NCBI RefSeq assembly: GCF_030159095.1
Contig: NZ_BRXS01000007.1
Coordinates: 434,001 to 498,000, forward strand
Reading direction: 5' to 3'
DNA length: 64,000 bases
Source of the DNA: Roseisolibacter agri
GTDB taxonomy: Bacteria > Gemmatimonadota > Gemmatimonadetes > Gemmatimonadales > Gemmatimonadaceae
Shown here in pieces: positions 15,813 through 25,294 of this stretch (within the stretch, counting starts at the first letter, position 1; each line of letters begins with the position of its first letter). Below the pieces are notes generated by a model. That model saw nothing but the letters and a program-made list of their open reading frames with translations. It was not told where the DNA came from and made no database searches. The position numbers and the translations under genes are program-made.

Positions 15813-16994
15813 TCAGCCTCGCGGCCGCTCGATGGCGGGGCACGCGCCCGGCCGGAACGCGTCGTACGCGTCGAGCGCGCGGCCGAGCGCCTCGGGGCCG
15901 CTCTGCCCGATGGCCGAGAGGTGGCCCATCTTCCGCCCCTCGCGCGCGCTGCGCTTGCCGTAGAGGTGCACGCGCGCCGTCGCGACGTCCAGCGCGCCCG
16001 CGACGTCGGGCGGCGCGTCGGCGAGCCAGAGGTCGCCCAGCAGGTTCGCGATCGCGCCCGCGCTCACCAGCGTCGGCGCGCCGAGCGGCAGGCCGCACAC
16101 CGCGCGCACCAGCTGCTCGAACTGGCTCGTCGCGCACGCACGCTCGGAGGCGTGATACGTATTGTGCGGGCGCGGCGCGAGCTCGTTCACCAGCACGCGG
16201 CCGTCGGTCGTGACGAACAGTTCCACCGCCAGCAGGCCGACGATCTCCAGCCCCTCGGCGATGCCGAGCGCGATCTCGGCGCCCGTGCGCGCGACCTCCT
16301 TCGGAACGTCGGCCGGCAGCACCGACCACGCGAGCACGCCGCTCGAATGGTGGTTGCGCGCGGGCGGATAGACGGCCATCTGCCCGTCGGCGCGGCGCGC
16401 CACCAGCACCGAGAACTCCAGCGCGAGGTCCAGCCGCTGCTCGACGACGCTGCGGCGCGCGCCGACGGCCTCCCACGCCTTCGCGGCGTCCGCGGCCTGC
16501 GTCACGTGAGCCTGGCCGCGGCCGTCGTAGCCGCCGTGCGCCGCCTTCACGATGCACGCGCCGAGCGCCTGCACCGCGGCCTTCACGTCGTCGGCGCTCT
16601 CAGCGTGGCGGAACTCGCCGACCGGAAACGCGTGCTCGGCGAGCCAGTCCTTCTGCCGCACGCGGTCCTGGATGATCCAGATCGGCGCCGCGCCCGGACG
16701 CAGCGGCGCGTGCTGCGCGACCGCCTCCATCACCGTCGGCGCGATCTGCTCGATCTCCAGCGTCACGACGTCGCAGCCCTTCGCAAGATCGATTGCTGCC
16801 GACGGATCATCGAAGCGCGCGGTCACCACGCGCGACGCGACCGGCTTCGCCGAGCAGTCGGGATCGGGGTCGAGGACGTGGACGTCGTAGCCCATGCTGC
16901 GCGCGGCCATCGCCGTCATGCGGCCGAGCTGCCCGCCACCGAGGATCCCGATCGTGGCGCCGGGGAGGATCGGCGCGCCGTCGTGCGTAGTCAT
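15813..16994 (-). CDS. purK: 5-(carboxyamino)imidazole ribonucleotide synthase
   Basis: 393-residue ATP-grasp enzyme of purine synthesis that carboxylates AIR to N5-CAIR using ATP and bicarbonate. N-terminal [20 protein letters not shown], central ATP-grasp [53 protein letters not shown] and [20 protein letters not shown] are family landmarks. Start ATG at 16994, 16 bases after purE; ackA follows after 10 bases. Confidence 0.95.
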   Translation of the reverse strand: MTTHDGAPILPGATIGILGGGQLGRMTAMAARSMGYDVHVLDPDPDCSAKPVASRVVTARFDDPSAAIDLAKGCDVVTLEIEQIAPTVMEAVAQHAPLRPGAAPIWIIQDRVRQKDWLAEHAFPVGEFRHAESADDVKAAVQALGACIVKAAHGGYDGRGQAHVTQAADAAKAWEAVGARRSVVEQRLDLALEFSVLVARRADGQMAVYPPARNHHSSGVLAWSVLPADVPKEVARTGAEIALGIAEGLEIVGLLAVELFVTTDGRVLVNELAPRPHNTYHASERACATSQFEQLVRAVCGLPLGAPTLVSAGAIANLLGDLWLADAPPDVAGALDVATARVHLYGKRSAREGRKMGHLSAIGQSGPEALGRALDAYDAFRPGACPAIERPRG

Positions 16995-17010
16995 CTGCGA
17001 TCGTGTGCGG

Positions 17011-17532
<522 letters not shown>

Positions 17533-17664
17533 GAGCGCGGGGCAGGGAGGAGTGGTCCGTCACGTGGGCGGCTGGCGAGGAAGATACCCGCGCCGGCTGG
17601 CGATGCGGAGTGCCGCGCGGCGAGGGCTTGCCGCACGGTGCGCGGCGCGGAGCTTTCCGCGACC

Positions 17665-18597
17665 ATGACGAGGCCCCGCTCCGCGCTCGCGCTCCCTCTC
17701 GCCGTGCTGTCGCTCCTCGGCTGCGACGCCGCGCCGCGGGCCGATGCCGCGCGGCCACTGACCGTGTGGGCGGCCGCGAGCCTGACGCGCCCGGTGCGCG
17801 CGGCGCTCGACTCGTTCACCGCGCGCACCGGCGTGCCCACGCGCCTGGAGACGCAGTCGAGCCTCGAGCTGGCGCGGCGCATCACCGAGCTCGGCGAGAC
17901 GCCGGACGTGCTGCTGCTGGCCGACCGCGCGGTGTTCCCGGCGCTGCTCGCGCCGCGTCACGTCGCGCGGTGGACGCTGTTCGCGCGCAACCGGATCGTG
18001 CTCGCGTGGGGTCCGCGGTCGCGTCACGCCGCCGAGATCGTGCGCGCGGAGCGCTGGTGGGAGGTGCTGGAGCGCCCGGGCGTGGAGGTGGGACGCGCCG
18101 ATCCCGCGACCGATCCGAGCGGCTACCGCACGCTGCTCGTCTTCCAGCTGGCCGAGCGGCACTACGGCGTGCCGGGGCTCGAGGCGCGGCTGCTGGCCGC
18201 CGCGCCGCCGCGCAACGTGCGCCCGCGCGAGGCCGACCAGATCGCGCTCGTCGAGACCGGCGTGCTCGATTACGTGTGGACGTACGAGAACCTGGCGCGC
18301 GCGGCGCACCTGTCGTTCCGCGAGCTGCCGGCGGCGGTGGACCTGAGCAGCGTCGCCGACTCGGCGACGTACGCGGCGGCCAGCGTGCGCGTGCCCGGCC
18401 GCGCGCGCGGCGACTCGGTGACGTTCCGCGGCGAGCCGATCGCGTACGCGCTGGCGATTCCACGCGCGGCGCCGCAGCCCGACGCGGCGGCGCGGCTGAC
18501 GGCCTACCTGCTGTCGGCGGACGGGCGTCGCGTGCTGCGCGCGCACGCGCTCGATGCGCTGGAGACGCCGGTGGAGGTCGCGGCGCCAGCGCCGTGA
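17665..18597 (+). CDS. ModA/WtpA-like substrate-binding lipoprotein
   Basis: 310-residue periplasmic binding lipoprotein (lipobox LSLLGC). LTVWAAASLTRPVRAALDSF, ELGETPDVLLLADRAVF, NRIVLAWG, RADPATDPSGYRTLLVFQLA and ETGVLDYVWTYENLA follow the ModA/WtpA pattern for molybdate or tungstate oxyanion binding. No permease or ATPase gene is adjacent, so it is an orphan binding protein; the ligand is inferred from family. ATG at 17665 with GAGCTT 9 bases upstream, close to the TAnnTT start-proximal motif of this window. The transcript likely ends at the palindrome 18611-18648. Confidence 0.8.
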   Translation: MTRPRSALALPLAVLSLLGCDAAPRADAARPLTVWAAASLTRPVRAALDSFTARTGVPTRLETQSSLELARRITELGETPDVLLLADRAVFPALLAPRHVARWTLFARNRIVLAWGPRSRHAAEIVRAERWWEVLERPGVEVGRADPATDPSGYRTLLVFQLAERHYGVPGLEARLLAAAPPRNVRPREADQIALVETGVLDYVWTYENLARAAHLSFRELPAAVDLSSVADSATYAAASVRVPGRARGDSVTFRGEPIAYALAIPRAAPQPDAAARLTAYLLSADGRRVLRAHALDALETPVEVAAPAP

Positions 18598-18610
18598 TAG
18601 GGCACGACGC

Positions 18611-18648
18611 ACGAGGGGCCGCGAGCGCATGCGCTCGCGGCCCCTCGT
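18611..18648. terminator. 38-base perfect palindrome, bidirectional terminator
   Basis: All 38 bases are self-complementary (19 + 19, centre GCATGC). It sits between the plus-strand binding-protein gene and the 3' end of the minus-strand tRNA gene, so it can end both transcripts. No T-tract. Confidence 0.75.
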
Positions 18649-18657
18649 CGTGTGAAG

Positions 18658-18730
18658 CTCCCGCGGTAGGACTCGAACCTACGACCCGGCGATTAACAGT
18701 CGCCTGCTCTACCAACTGAGCTACGCGGGA
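18658..18730 (-). tRNA. tRNA-Asn (GTT)
   Basis: 73-base tRNA read on the minus strand. The acceptor TCCCGCG pairs with CGCGGGA, followed by a D arm with GCTC...GAGC, anticodon loop CTGTTAA giving anticodon GTT (asparagine), and T arm with GGTTCGAGTCC. The 3' CCA is not encoded. Its own promoter overlaps the end of uvrA. Confidence 0.96.
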
Positions 18731-18741
18731 ATGAGCCCAAG

Positions 18742-18770
18742 AGTCTAAACGGGGATTCGGCGTCGGTCAA
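18742..18770 (-). promoter_or_regulatory. sigma70-type promoter of tRNA-Asn
   Basis: On the minus strand TTGACC (18770-18765), 17-base spacer, TAGACT (18747-18742), then 11 bases to the tRNA 5' end. The uvrA stop codon TGA lies inside the -35 hexamer. This is the closest match to a classic -35/-10 promoter in the window. Confidence 0.75.
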
Positions 18771-21697
18771 CCCGTGGCGGAGCTCGCCCGCCGCGTCGCG
18801 CGCTTGCGCGCCGGCGCCTCGAGGATCGGCGCCGCGGGCGGCGCGCCGGGGCCGCCGAGCAGCACGCGCTTCAGGAAGCGCCCCGTGTGCGAGCGCGGCT
18901 CCAGCATGACCTCCTCCGGGCGCCCCTGGGCGATGATCTCGCCGCCGCGGTCGCCGGCCTCGGGGCCGAGGTCGACGACCCAGTCGGCCAGCTTGATGAC
19001 GTCGAGGTTGTGCTCGATCAGCACCAGCGTGTGCCCCGCGTTCACGAGCCGGTCGAGCACCTCGGCCAGCTTGCGCACGTCCTCCAGATGGAGGCCCGTC
19101 GTCGGCTCGTCCATCACGTACAGCTTCTTCCCTTTCGTCTTGGCCGACTGCGTGAGCTCGCGCGCGATCTTGATGCGCTGCGCCTCGCCGCCCGAGAGCG
19201 TCGTCGCGGGCTGCCCGAGGCGCAGGTAGCCGAGCCCCACCTGCTGCAGCTGCCAGAGCGCCTGCCCGAGCTTCTCCTCGCGCGGGAAGAAGCGGATCGC
19301 GTCGTCGATCGTGAGCTGGAGGACGTCGTGGATGGTGCGGCCGTGCACCGTGATCTCGAGCACCTCGGGCTTGAAGCGCTTCCCGCCGCACTGGTCGCAC
19401 GGCACGAACACGTCGGCCATGAACACCATCTCGACCTCGAGGTAGCCCGCGCCCTCGCACGTCTCGCAGCGCCCGCCGGCCGAGTTGAAGCTGAACGTCG
19501 ACGCCGTGTAGCCGCGCTGCTTGGCGAGCGGCTGCGCGGCGAAGATGCGCCGGATCTCGTCGTACGCCTTCACGTACGTGACGGGGTTCGAGCGCGGCGA
19601 GCGGCCGATCGGGCTCTGGTCGATGAGCACGACGTCGTCGAGCGTCTCCCAGCCGGTGAGCGTGTCGTACGCGCCGACCTTCTCGCCCAGGTGCTGCTTG
19701 GCCGTGTGCTCGCCGGTGATCTTCTGCTCCAGCGCGCGATACAGCACGTCGTGCACGAGCGTGCTCTTGCCCGAGCCGGAGACGCCCGTCACGCACGTCA
19801 GCGTGCCGAGCGGGATGCGCAGGTCCACGCCCTTGAGGTTGTGCTCCCTCGCGCCCGTCAGCGTCAGCCAGCGCGGCCCCAGCTTGCGACGCTCCGTCGG
19901 CGTCGGGATCGAGCGCTTGCCCGTCATGTACGCGCCGGTGAGCGGGCTCTCGGACACGCGCGACATCGGCCCCGCGAAGACGACGTAGCCGCCCTTCTCG
20001 CCGCTCTCCGGGCCCAGCTCCACCATGTAGTCGGCGACCTCGATCGCCTCGGGGTCGTGCTCGACCACGAGGACCGTGTTGCCGCCGTCGCGCAGGCGGT
20101 GCAGCAGCTTGAGCAGCCGCTCCATGTCGCGCGAGTGCAGCCCGATGGACGGCTCGTCGAGGACGTAGAGCGTGTCCACCAGCTGCGCGCCGAGCGAGTT
20201 GGCGAGGCCGATGCGCTGCGCCTCGCCGCCCGAGAGCGTGCGCGTCGCGCGATTGAGCGAGAGGTAGCCGAGCCCCACGTCGCAGAGGAAGCGCACGCGC
20301 GACTGCGCCTCCAGCAGGATGTGCGCGGCCACCTGCTGCTCGAACTCGGTCAGCGCGAGCGCGTCCAGCCAGACGGTCAGGCGGTCGACCGGCATCTCGG
20401 CCGCGTCGGCGATGCTCGCGCCGCCCAGGCGCACCTGCAGCGCCTCGGGCTTGAGCTTCGTCCCCTTGCACGTGGGGCAGGTCTGCGCCGTCTGGTACTG
20501 CCGCAGGAAGACGCGGATGTACTGCTTGTACCGCTTCTCCTCCTTGCTGCGCATGAACGGGAACGCGCCCACGAAGCCGCGCGCCTTGCCGTGGAGGATC
20601 TGCTCCTGCTGCGCGCGCGACAGCTCGCGCCACGGCACGTCCACCGGGATCCCCTCGCGGCGCGCGTACTCCACGACCTTGCGGCGCTCGGCCTCGTAGC
20701 GCGGCTTCGTCCACGGATCGATCGCGCCGTCGCGCAGCGTGCGCTCGGGGCTGGGGACGATCAGCGCCTCGTCGTACTCGAGGATCGCGCCGAAGCCGTT
20801 GCATGTCTCGCAGGCGCCGCGCGGGTTGTTGAAGCTGAACAGCTGCGGCGTCGGGGCGGGGAGGCGGGTGCCGTCGTTCGGGCACTCGTACCGCTCCGTG
20901 AAGTTGAGCCGCGTCACCGGCTGGCCGGCCTCCATCCCGCGCGGCGTCGACACCGCGATGGGGGAGGGGACGGGCGCGGTGAAGAGGACCGTCGCGTCGC
21001 CGTCCCCCTCGCGGAAGGCGGTGCCGAGCGCGTCCGCGAGTCGCCCGCCGACGTCGGGGCCCGTGGCCAGGCGGTCGACGATGACGAGCAGGTCCTTCAC
21101 CTTCGCGAGATCGAGCCCGCGCGACTCGACGTCGTCCAGGTGCAGCGTCTCCCCGTCGAGCGCGACGCGGACGAAGCCCTGGGCACGCAGGTTCTCGAGG
21201 ACGACCGCGTGGGTGACCTTGGCCGAGAGCCGCAGCGGGAAGGCGACCGAGAAGCGGGTGCCCTCGGGGAGCGACTCGATGGCGGCGCGGACGGACTGGG
21301 GCGTGTCGGGCTTCAGCTCGCGTCCGCAGGCCGGGCAGTACGTTCGGCCGACGCGGGACCAGAGCAGGCGCAGGTAGTCGTAGACTTCCGTGGCGGTCCC
21401 GACCGTGGAACGCGAGGTCTTCGTCGGGTTCTTCTGCTCGATCGCCACGGCGGGCGAGAGCCCCTCGACGGCGTCGACGAGCGGCTTCTCCATCCGCTCG
21501 AGGAACTGCCGGGCGTACGCCGACAGCGACTCCACGTACCGCCGCTGTCCCTCGGCGTAGATGGTGTCGAAGGCGAGGGAGGACTTCCCCGAGCCCGACG
21601 GGCCGGTGATGACCGTGAAGCTCCGCCGCGGGATCTCGAGGTCGAAGCCCTTGAGGTTGTGCTGCCGCGCGCCGCGGACGAGGATGCGATCTTTCAC
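18767..21697 (-). CDS. uvrA: excinuclease ABC subunit A
   Basis: 976-residue UvrA, the damage-recognition ATPase of nucleotide excision repair; acts as a dimer with UvrB. Two ABC modules: first P-loop TGPSGSGKSSLAF (about 31-43), first signature region RTLSGGEAQRIGLA, second P-loop GVSGSGKSTLVHD, second signature TTLSGGEAQRIKIA with VMDEPTTGLH. Zinc modules TYCPACGREL and CETCEGAGYLEVEM...CDQCGGKRF are intact. The C-terminal 35 residues are Ala/Arg-rich. The start is GTG at 21697, six bases after a TAGATT box, so the mRNA is probably leaderless. tRNA-Asn follows. Confidence 0.97.
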   Translation of the reverse strand: MKDRILVRGARQHNLKGFDLEIPRRSFTVITGPSGSGKSSLAFDTIYAEGQRRYVESLSAYARQFLERMEKPLVDAVEGLSPAVAIEQKNPTKTSRSTVGTATEVYDYLRLLWSRVGRTYCPACGRELKPDTPQSVRAAIESLPEGTRFSVAFPLRLSAKVTHAVVLENLRAQGFVRVALDGETLHLDDVESRGLDLAKVKDLLVIVDRLATGPDVGGRLADALGTAFREGDGDATVLFTAPVPSPIAVSTPRGMEAGQPVTRLNFTERYECPNDGTRLPAPTPQLFSFNNPRGACETCNGFGAILEYDEALIVPSPERTLRDGAIDPWTKPRYEAERRKVVEYARREGIPVDVPWRELSRAQQEQILHGKARGFVGAFPFMRSKEEKRYKQYIRVFLRQYQTAQTCPTCKGTKLKPEALQVRLGGASIADAAEMPVDRLTVWLDALALTEFEQQVAAHILLEAQSRVRFLCDVGLGYLSLNRATRTLSGGEAQRIGLANSLGAQLVDTLYVLDEPSIGLHSRDMERLLKLLHRLRDGGNTVLVVEHDPEAIEVADYMVELGPESGEKGGYVVFAGPMSRVSESPLTGAYMTGKRSIPTPTERRKLGPRWLTLTGAREHNLKGVDLRIPLGTLTCVTGVSGSGKSTLVHDVLYRALEQKITGEHTAKQHLGEKVGAYDTLTGWETLDDVVLIDQSPIGRSPRSNPVTYVKAYDEIRRIFAAQPLAKQRGYTASTFSFNSAGGRCETCEGAGYLEVEMVFMADVFVPCDQCGGKRFKPEVLEITVHGRTIHDVLQLTIDDAIRFFPREEKLGQALWQLQQVGLGYLRLGQPATTLSGGEAQRIKIARELTQSAKTKGKKLYVMDEPTTGLHLEDVRKLAEVLDRLVNAGHTLVLIEHNLDVIKLADWVVDLGPEAGDRGGEIIAQGRPEEVMLEPRSHTGRFLKRVLLGGPGAPPAAPILEAPARKRATRRASSATG

Positions 21698-21701
21698 GGT
21701 C

Positions 21702-21709
21702 GGAATCTA
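21702..21709 (-). promoter_or_regulatory. TAnnTT box giving a leaderless uvrA start
   Basis: TAGATTCC on the minus strand ends so close to the uvrA GTG (six bases after TAGATT) that transcription would begin at the start codon. No Shine-Dalgarno is present. No SOS-box-like palindrome was seen here. Confidence 0.5.
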
Positions 21710-21772
21710 ACCGAAGACAGCCCGAATCGGACCCGACCGGAAGTGCCAGTGGGCCGGCCGGCCCCGCAGACG

Positions 21773-21821
21773 CGACGCGCGGCGCAGGGGTTCCGAGAGG
21801 AACGTCCCGCGCCGCGCGTCG
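21773..21821 (-). terminator. hairpin terminator after YeaQ-type gene
   Basis: Perfect 13-bp stem (cgacgcgcggcgc with gcgccgcgcgtcg) with an inner 5-bp stem GTTCC/GGAAC, about 55 bases after the stop of the minus-strand membrane-protein gene and before uvrA. Confidence 0.7.
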
Positions 21822-21875
21822 GTTGCCCTCGGGTCGCCCCGGAGCCGGGAGCTCCGGGACGCCCGTGGTCCTGCC

Positions 21876-22139
21876 TTACACCGCCGAGCGGCGGGTGGCC
21901 ATGCGGTAGATCCAGAGCAGCAGGAGCGCGCCCACCACCGCGATCAGGATGCTGCGGATGTCGACGCCCGAGACGCCGCCGATGCCGAAGATCATGTTGC
22001 CGAGGAAGCCACCGATCACGGCGCCCACGATGCCGATGAGCGCGGTGACGATGAAGCCACCCGGGTCACGGCCGGGCATGAGAGCCTTCGCGATGGCGCC
22101 GGCGATGAGCCCGAGAATGATCCAAGCGAGAATACCCAT
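21876..22139 (-). CDS. GlsB/YeaQ/YmgE family membrane protein
   Basis: 87-residue protein with three hydrophobic segments (MGILAWIILGLIAGAIAKAL, ALIGIVGAVIGGFLGNMIFG, ILIAVVGALLLLWIYRMA) and the MPGRDPGGF loop typical of this family, long called transglycosylase-associated but with no proven enzymatic role and often induced by stress. A GGAGG Shine-Dalgarno lies upstream of the ATG at 22139. It is transcribed away from the ABC exporter and has its own terminator before uvrA. Confidence 0.9.
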   Translation of the reverse strand: MGILAWIILGLIAGAIAKALMPGRDPGGFIVTALIGIVGAVIGGFLGNMIFGIGGVSGVDIRSILIAVVGALLLLWIYRMATRRSAV

Positions 22140-22267
22140 CTGAGCCTCCACAGGGTAAGGACGACTGCGCTGTGCGGGCGGGAAGTGCAACGGCCGTACC
22201 ACCCTCAACGTCGCGGCGGCCCGCGGGTCACCGCGCTCCGCCCTCCAATGCAGGGCGCGCGCCGCGC

Positions 22268-22275
22268 TAACTTCG
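22268..22275 (+). promoter_or_regulatory. TAnnTT box upstream of the ABC exporter
   Basis: TAACTTCG lies 7 bases (after TAACTT) before an ATG at 22281 that opens a five-codon frame ending at 22298. The exporter ATG follows at 22315. The transcript would thus begin at or near the mini-frame. Confidence 0.4.
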
Positions 22276-22314
22276 GACGCATGACGAGTCGCACATGAGC
22301 CTTCCCTCTCGGGC

Positions 22315-24204
22315 ATGACGACGAGCGGCGACGACGAGGTCCTCGGCCGCGTCTACGACGCGCGCCTGGCGCGGCGGCTGCTCCGATACGTCCGTCCGTA
22401 CCGCGGGATCGTCGCGGGCGCGGTCGTGCTGCTCTGCATCGAGGGCGGGCTGCAGCTGGTGGGGCCGGCGCTCACGCGGCACGTGATCGACGTCGCGCTG
22501 CCGGCGCGCGCCGCCGGCGTGGTGACGACCGCCGCGGCGCTGTTCGCGCTCACGCTCGTGCTGCAGTTCGCGGCTGGCTACGGCGAGACGGTGCTCACGG
22601 GGCTGCTGGGCCAGCACGTGATGCGCGACCTGCGCACCGAGCTGTTCGCGCGGCTGCAGCGCCTGCCCGTCGCCTTCTACGACCGGAACCCGGTCGGGCG
22701 GCTGGTGACGCGCGTGACCTCCGACGTCGAGGCGCTGAACGAGCTGTTCACCGCCGGCGTCGTCGCGGGGCTGGGCGACCTGTTCACGCTGGTGGCGATC
22801 GGCGTGATGATGCTCGTCGTCGACTGGCGGCTGTCGCTGGCGGCGTTCGCGGTCATGCCGTTCGTGCTGCTGGCGTCGCGCGTGTTCCAGACGCGCGTGC
22901 GCGGCTCGTACCGCGAGATCCGCACGCGGCTGGCGCGCATCAACGCGTTCGTGCAGGAGCGCCTGACGGGGCTGCGCGTGGTGCAGCTGTTCGGGCGCGA
23001 GCGCGCGGAGCGCACGCGCTTCCGCCGTCTGAACGACGACCACCTGGACGCGCACCTGCGCTCGATCCGGATCTACGCGCTGTACTTCCCGGTGATCGAG
23101 ATCCTGACCACCGTCGCGCTCGCGAGCCTGGTGGTCTCCGCGTCGTCGCGCGTGGGTGCCCCGGGTGCGGGCGGGCTCTCGGTGGGGACGGTGGCCGCGT
23201 TCCTCCAGCTCGTGCGCCGCTTCTTCCAGCCGCTGCAGGACCTGTCCGAGAAGTTCAACATCCTGCAGGGCGCGATGGCGGCGTCGGAGCGGATCTTCGC
23301 GCTGCTGGACGAGCCGCTCGAAAGCGGCAGCCCCTCGACGCTCGACGCTCGACGCTCGACGCTCGCTCCGGCGGACGTGGAAGCGAGCGCCCGGGTGCCC
23401 GCCGAAGGCGGGCGGGTCGGAGCGCCGAACGCGCACGGGGTGACGGTGGAGTTCCAGGACGTCTGGTTCACCTACGGGGATGCCACCGCCGCGGATCCGC
23501 AGTGGGTGCTCCGCGGCGTCAGCTTCCGCGTCGCGCCCGGCGAGACGCTGGCGCTCGTGGGGCACACCGGGGCCGGCAAGACCACGGTCGTCTCGCTCCT
23601 GCTGCGCTTCTACGAGCCGCAGCGCGGGCGCATCCTGGTCGACGGCGCCGACATCCGCGAGCTCCCGCTCGACGAGCTGCGCGCGCGGATCGGCTTCGTG
23701 CAGCAGGACATCTTCCTCTTCGCCGGCGACGTCGCCAGCAACGTGCGGCTGGGGGCCGCGCTCACCGACGCGGAGGTGCAGGCAGCCGCCGCGCGCGTGG
23801 GCGCCGACCGCGTGGTCGAGCGGCTGCCCGACGGGTGGCACCACCAGCTCGGCGAGCGCGGCGCGTCGCTGAGCGTCGGCGAGCGGCAGCTGCTCGCGTT
23901 CGCGCGCGCGATCGCGGCCGATCCGGGGCTCCTCGTGCTCGACGAGGCGACCAGCGCCGTCGACAGCGAGGCCGAGGCGCGCATCCAGGCCGCGCTGGCG
24001 ACGCTCATGCGCGGCCGCACGACCATCGCGATCGCGCACCGGCTGTCCACCATCGTCGCGGCCGACGCGATCCTCGTGCTGCACCACGGACAGGTCGTCG
24101 AGCGCGGCCGGCACGCCGAGCTGCTCGCGCGCGACGGGCTGTACGCGCGGCTCTACCGGCTGCAGGTGGCCCAGGCCGCGGAGGCGTCGCGCCCCGCGGC
24201 GTGA
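22315..24204 (+). CDS. ABC-type multidrug/lipid exporter, fused half-transporter
   Basis: 629-residue MsbA/BmrA-type half transporter that would work as a dimer in the inner membrane. Six transmembrane segments (about 25-325), then the ATPase: Walker A LVGHTGAGKTTVVSLLL, Q-loop FVQQDIFLFAGD, signature ASLSVGERQLLAFARAI, Walker B LLVLDEATSAVD, H-loop IAIAHRLST. Between the domains (about 338-375) is an unusual linker encoded partly by a 7-base tandem repeat (23334-23365), giving SPSTLDARRSTLAP. ATG at 22315. Substrate unknown; monocistronic by spacing. Confidence 0.92.
   Translation: MTTSGDDEVLGRVYDARLARRLLRYVRPYRGIVAGAVVLLCIEGGLQLVGPALTRHVIDVALPARAAGVVTTAAALFALTLVLQFAAGYGETVLTGLLGQHVMRDLRTELFARLQRLPVAFYDRNPVGRLVTRVTSDVEALNELFTAGVVAGLGDLFTLVAIGVMMLVVDWRLSLAAFAVMPFVLLASRVFQTRVRGSYREIRTRLARINAFVQERLTGLRVVQLFGRERAERTRFRRLNDDHLDAHLRSIRIYALYFPVIEILTTVALASLVVSASSRVGAPGAGGLSVGTVAAFLQLVRRFFQPLQDLSEKFNILQGAMAASERIFALLDEPLESGSPSTLDARRSTLAPADVEASARVPAEGGRVGAPNAHGVTVEFQDVWFTYGDATAADPQWVLRGVSFRVAPGETLALVGHTGAGKTTVVSLLLRFYEPQRGRILVDGADIRELPLDELRARIGFVQQDIFLFAGDVASNVRLGAALTDAEVQAAAARVGADRVVERLPDGWHHQLGERGASLSVGERQLLAFARAIAADPGLLVLDEATSAVDSEAEARIQAALATLMRGRTTIAIAHRLSTIVAADAILVLHHGQVVERGRHAELLARDGLYARLYRLQVAQAAEASRPAA
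23334..23365 (+). repeat. in-gene heptanucleotide repeat CTCGACG x 4.6
   Basis: Four exact CTCGACG units plus four bases, inside the linker of the ABC exporter. Its complement is the GAGCGTC unit of the intergenic repeat at 36087-36121. Gain or loss of one unit (7 bases) would shift the frame before the ATPase domain. Confidence 0.9.
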
Positions 24205-24495
24205 GCGCGCCGTCACGCATCACCACACGGAACGCGGTCGGATGCGTGCACCGTCGTTCATGTGCGGCCCGCCCACGGTCGTGGGGCGTGTCGGGCCCGT
24301 GCCACGCTTGCACCCCTTTGGGGCCCCGGGTAGTTTCGACCGACCCGGCCCCGGCCGTCTCGCCCGAGGTACGCCGCGCGGTCCGCGCCGGCGTGCGTGC
24401 CCCGGCGGCTGCCGCCCGGACCCCCGACCGGCTGTCCTTCCGCTCCCGACGTGCCCGGCACCCGAGCTCCTGATCTTCCTCGTGCCTACTCGCTA
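24205..24495 (+). other. 291-base intergenic stretch before the PP2C gene
   Basis: No open frame with recognisable protein was found. The only notable signal is a weak promoter-like pair, TTGCAC (24308-24313), 17 bases, TAGTTT (24331-24336), which fits the TAnnTT motif. The second half is very C/G-rich coding-like sequence in frame with the PP2C gene but unlike the family. Confidence 0.5.
24308..24336 (+). promoter_or_regulatory. candidate promoter of PP2C gene
   Basis: TTGCAC and TAGTTT are separated by 17 bases. Each matches the E. coli consensus in only three of six positions, but TAGTTTCG fits the TAnnTT box repeated in this window. It would give a leader of about 150 bases. Confidence 0.35.
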
Positions 24496-25278
24496 GTGCA
24501 GCTCTCCGTGGCCGCCCGCACGGACGTCGGACGGATCCGTGCCGGCAACGAAGACAGCCTCTACGCCGTCGCCAACGAGAGCCGGGGGCTCTTCATCGTC
24601 GCCGACGGCATGGGCGGGCATGCGGCCGGCGAGGTGGCCAGCTCGATGGCGGTGCAGATCATCGCCCAGGAGCTCGAGCCGCTCGCGTCCATCGACGAGC
24701 CGGGCGCCGTCGAGCGCATGGCGCAGGCGGTGCACGACGCCAACCGCGCCATCTACGAGCGCACGATGAGCGAGTCCGAGAAGCAGGGGATGGGGACGAC
24801 GACGTCCATCCTCATGCTCTCGGACGCCGGCTACCTGATCGGCCAGGTCGGCGACTCGCGCATCTACCTGCTGCGCGACGGGCAGCTGCGCCAGCTCACG
24901 AAGGACCATTCCTACGTGCAGGAGCAGGTCGACGCCGGCTACCTGACGCCCGAGCAGGCGCGCTACCACCCGTACAGCAACGTCATCACGCGCTGCGTGG
25001 GGGCGAACGAGGCGGTCGAGCCCGACTTCTTCGCGGGCCCGATCACGGGTGGCGACGTGTTCCTCGTCGCCAGCGACGGCCTCACAGGCATGGTCGAGGA
25101 CCGGCGGCTCCACCAGCTGATGTCGTCGAAGGCGAACCCCGCGCGCGTGGTGGACGCCCTGATCGCGGAGGCGAACGGCCGCGGTGGCCTCGACAACATC
25201 ACGGCCATCCTGGTGCAGGTGCACGGCGTGACGCCGCCGCCCGCGCCCACCGGGAACGGCGCCCCCCTCGGCGGCTGA
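24496..25278 (+). CDS. PP2C-family Ser/Thr protein phosphatase
   Basis: 260-residue PrpC/Stp-type phosphatase that would dephosphorylate proteins, usually opposing Hanks-type kinases. Metal-binding aspartates in RIRAGNED, FIVADGMGGHAAGE, GQVGDSRIYLLR, FLVASDGLTG and GGLDNITAIL; MGTTTSILML is also conserved. The GTG at 24496 aligns with the normal N-terminus (SVAARTDVGRIRAGNED); an in-frame GTG at 24397 would add 33 Pro/Arg-rich residues. No kinase gene is in the window. The C-terminal 20 residues are Pro/Gly-rich. Confidence 0.92.
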   Translation: MQLSVAARTDVGRIRAGNEDSLYAVANESRGLFIVADGMGGHAAGEVASSMAVQIIAQELEPLASIDEPGAVERMAQAVHDANRAIYERTMSESEKQGMGTTTSILMLSDAGYLIGQVGDSRIYLLRDGQLRQLTKDHSYVQEQVDAGYLTPEQARYHPYSNVITRCVGANEAVEPDFFAGPITGGDVFLVASDGLTGMVEDRRLHQLMSSKANPARVVDALIAEANGRGGLDNITAILVQVHGVTPPPAPTGNGAPLGG

Positions 25279-25294
25279 CGACGGTACGGTCCGC

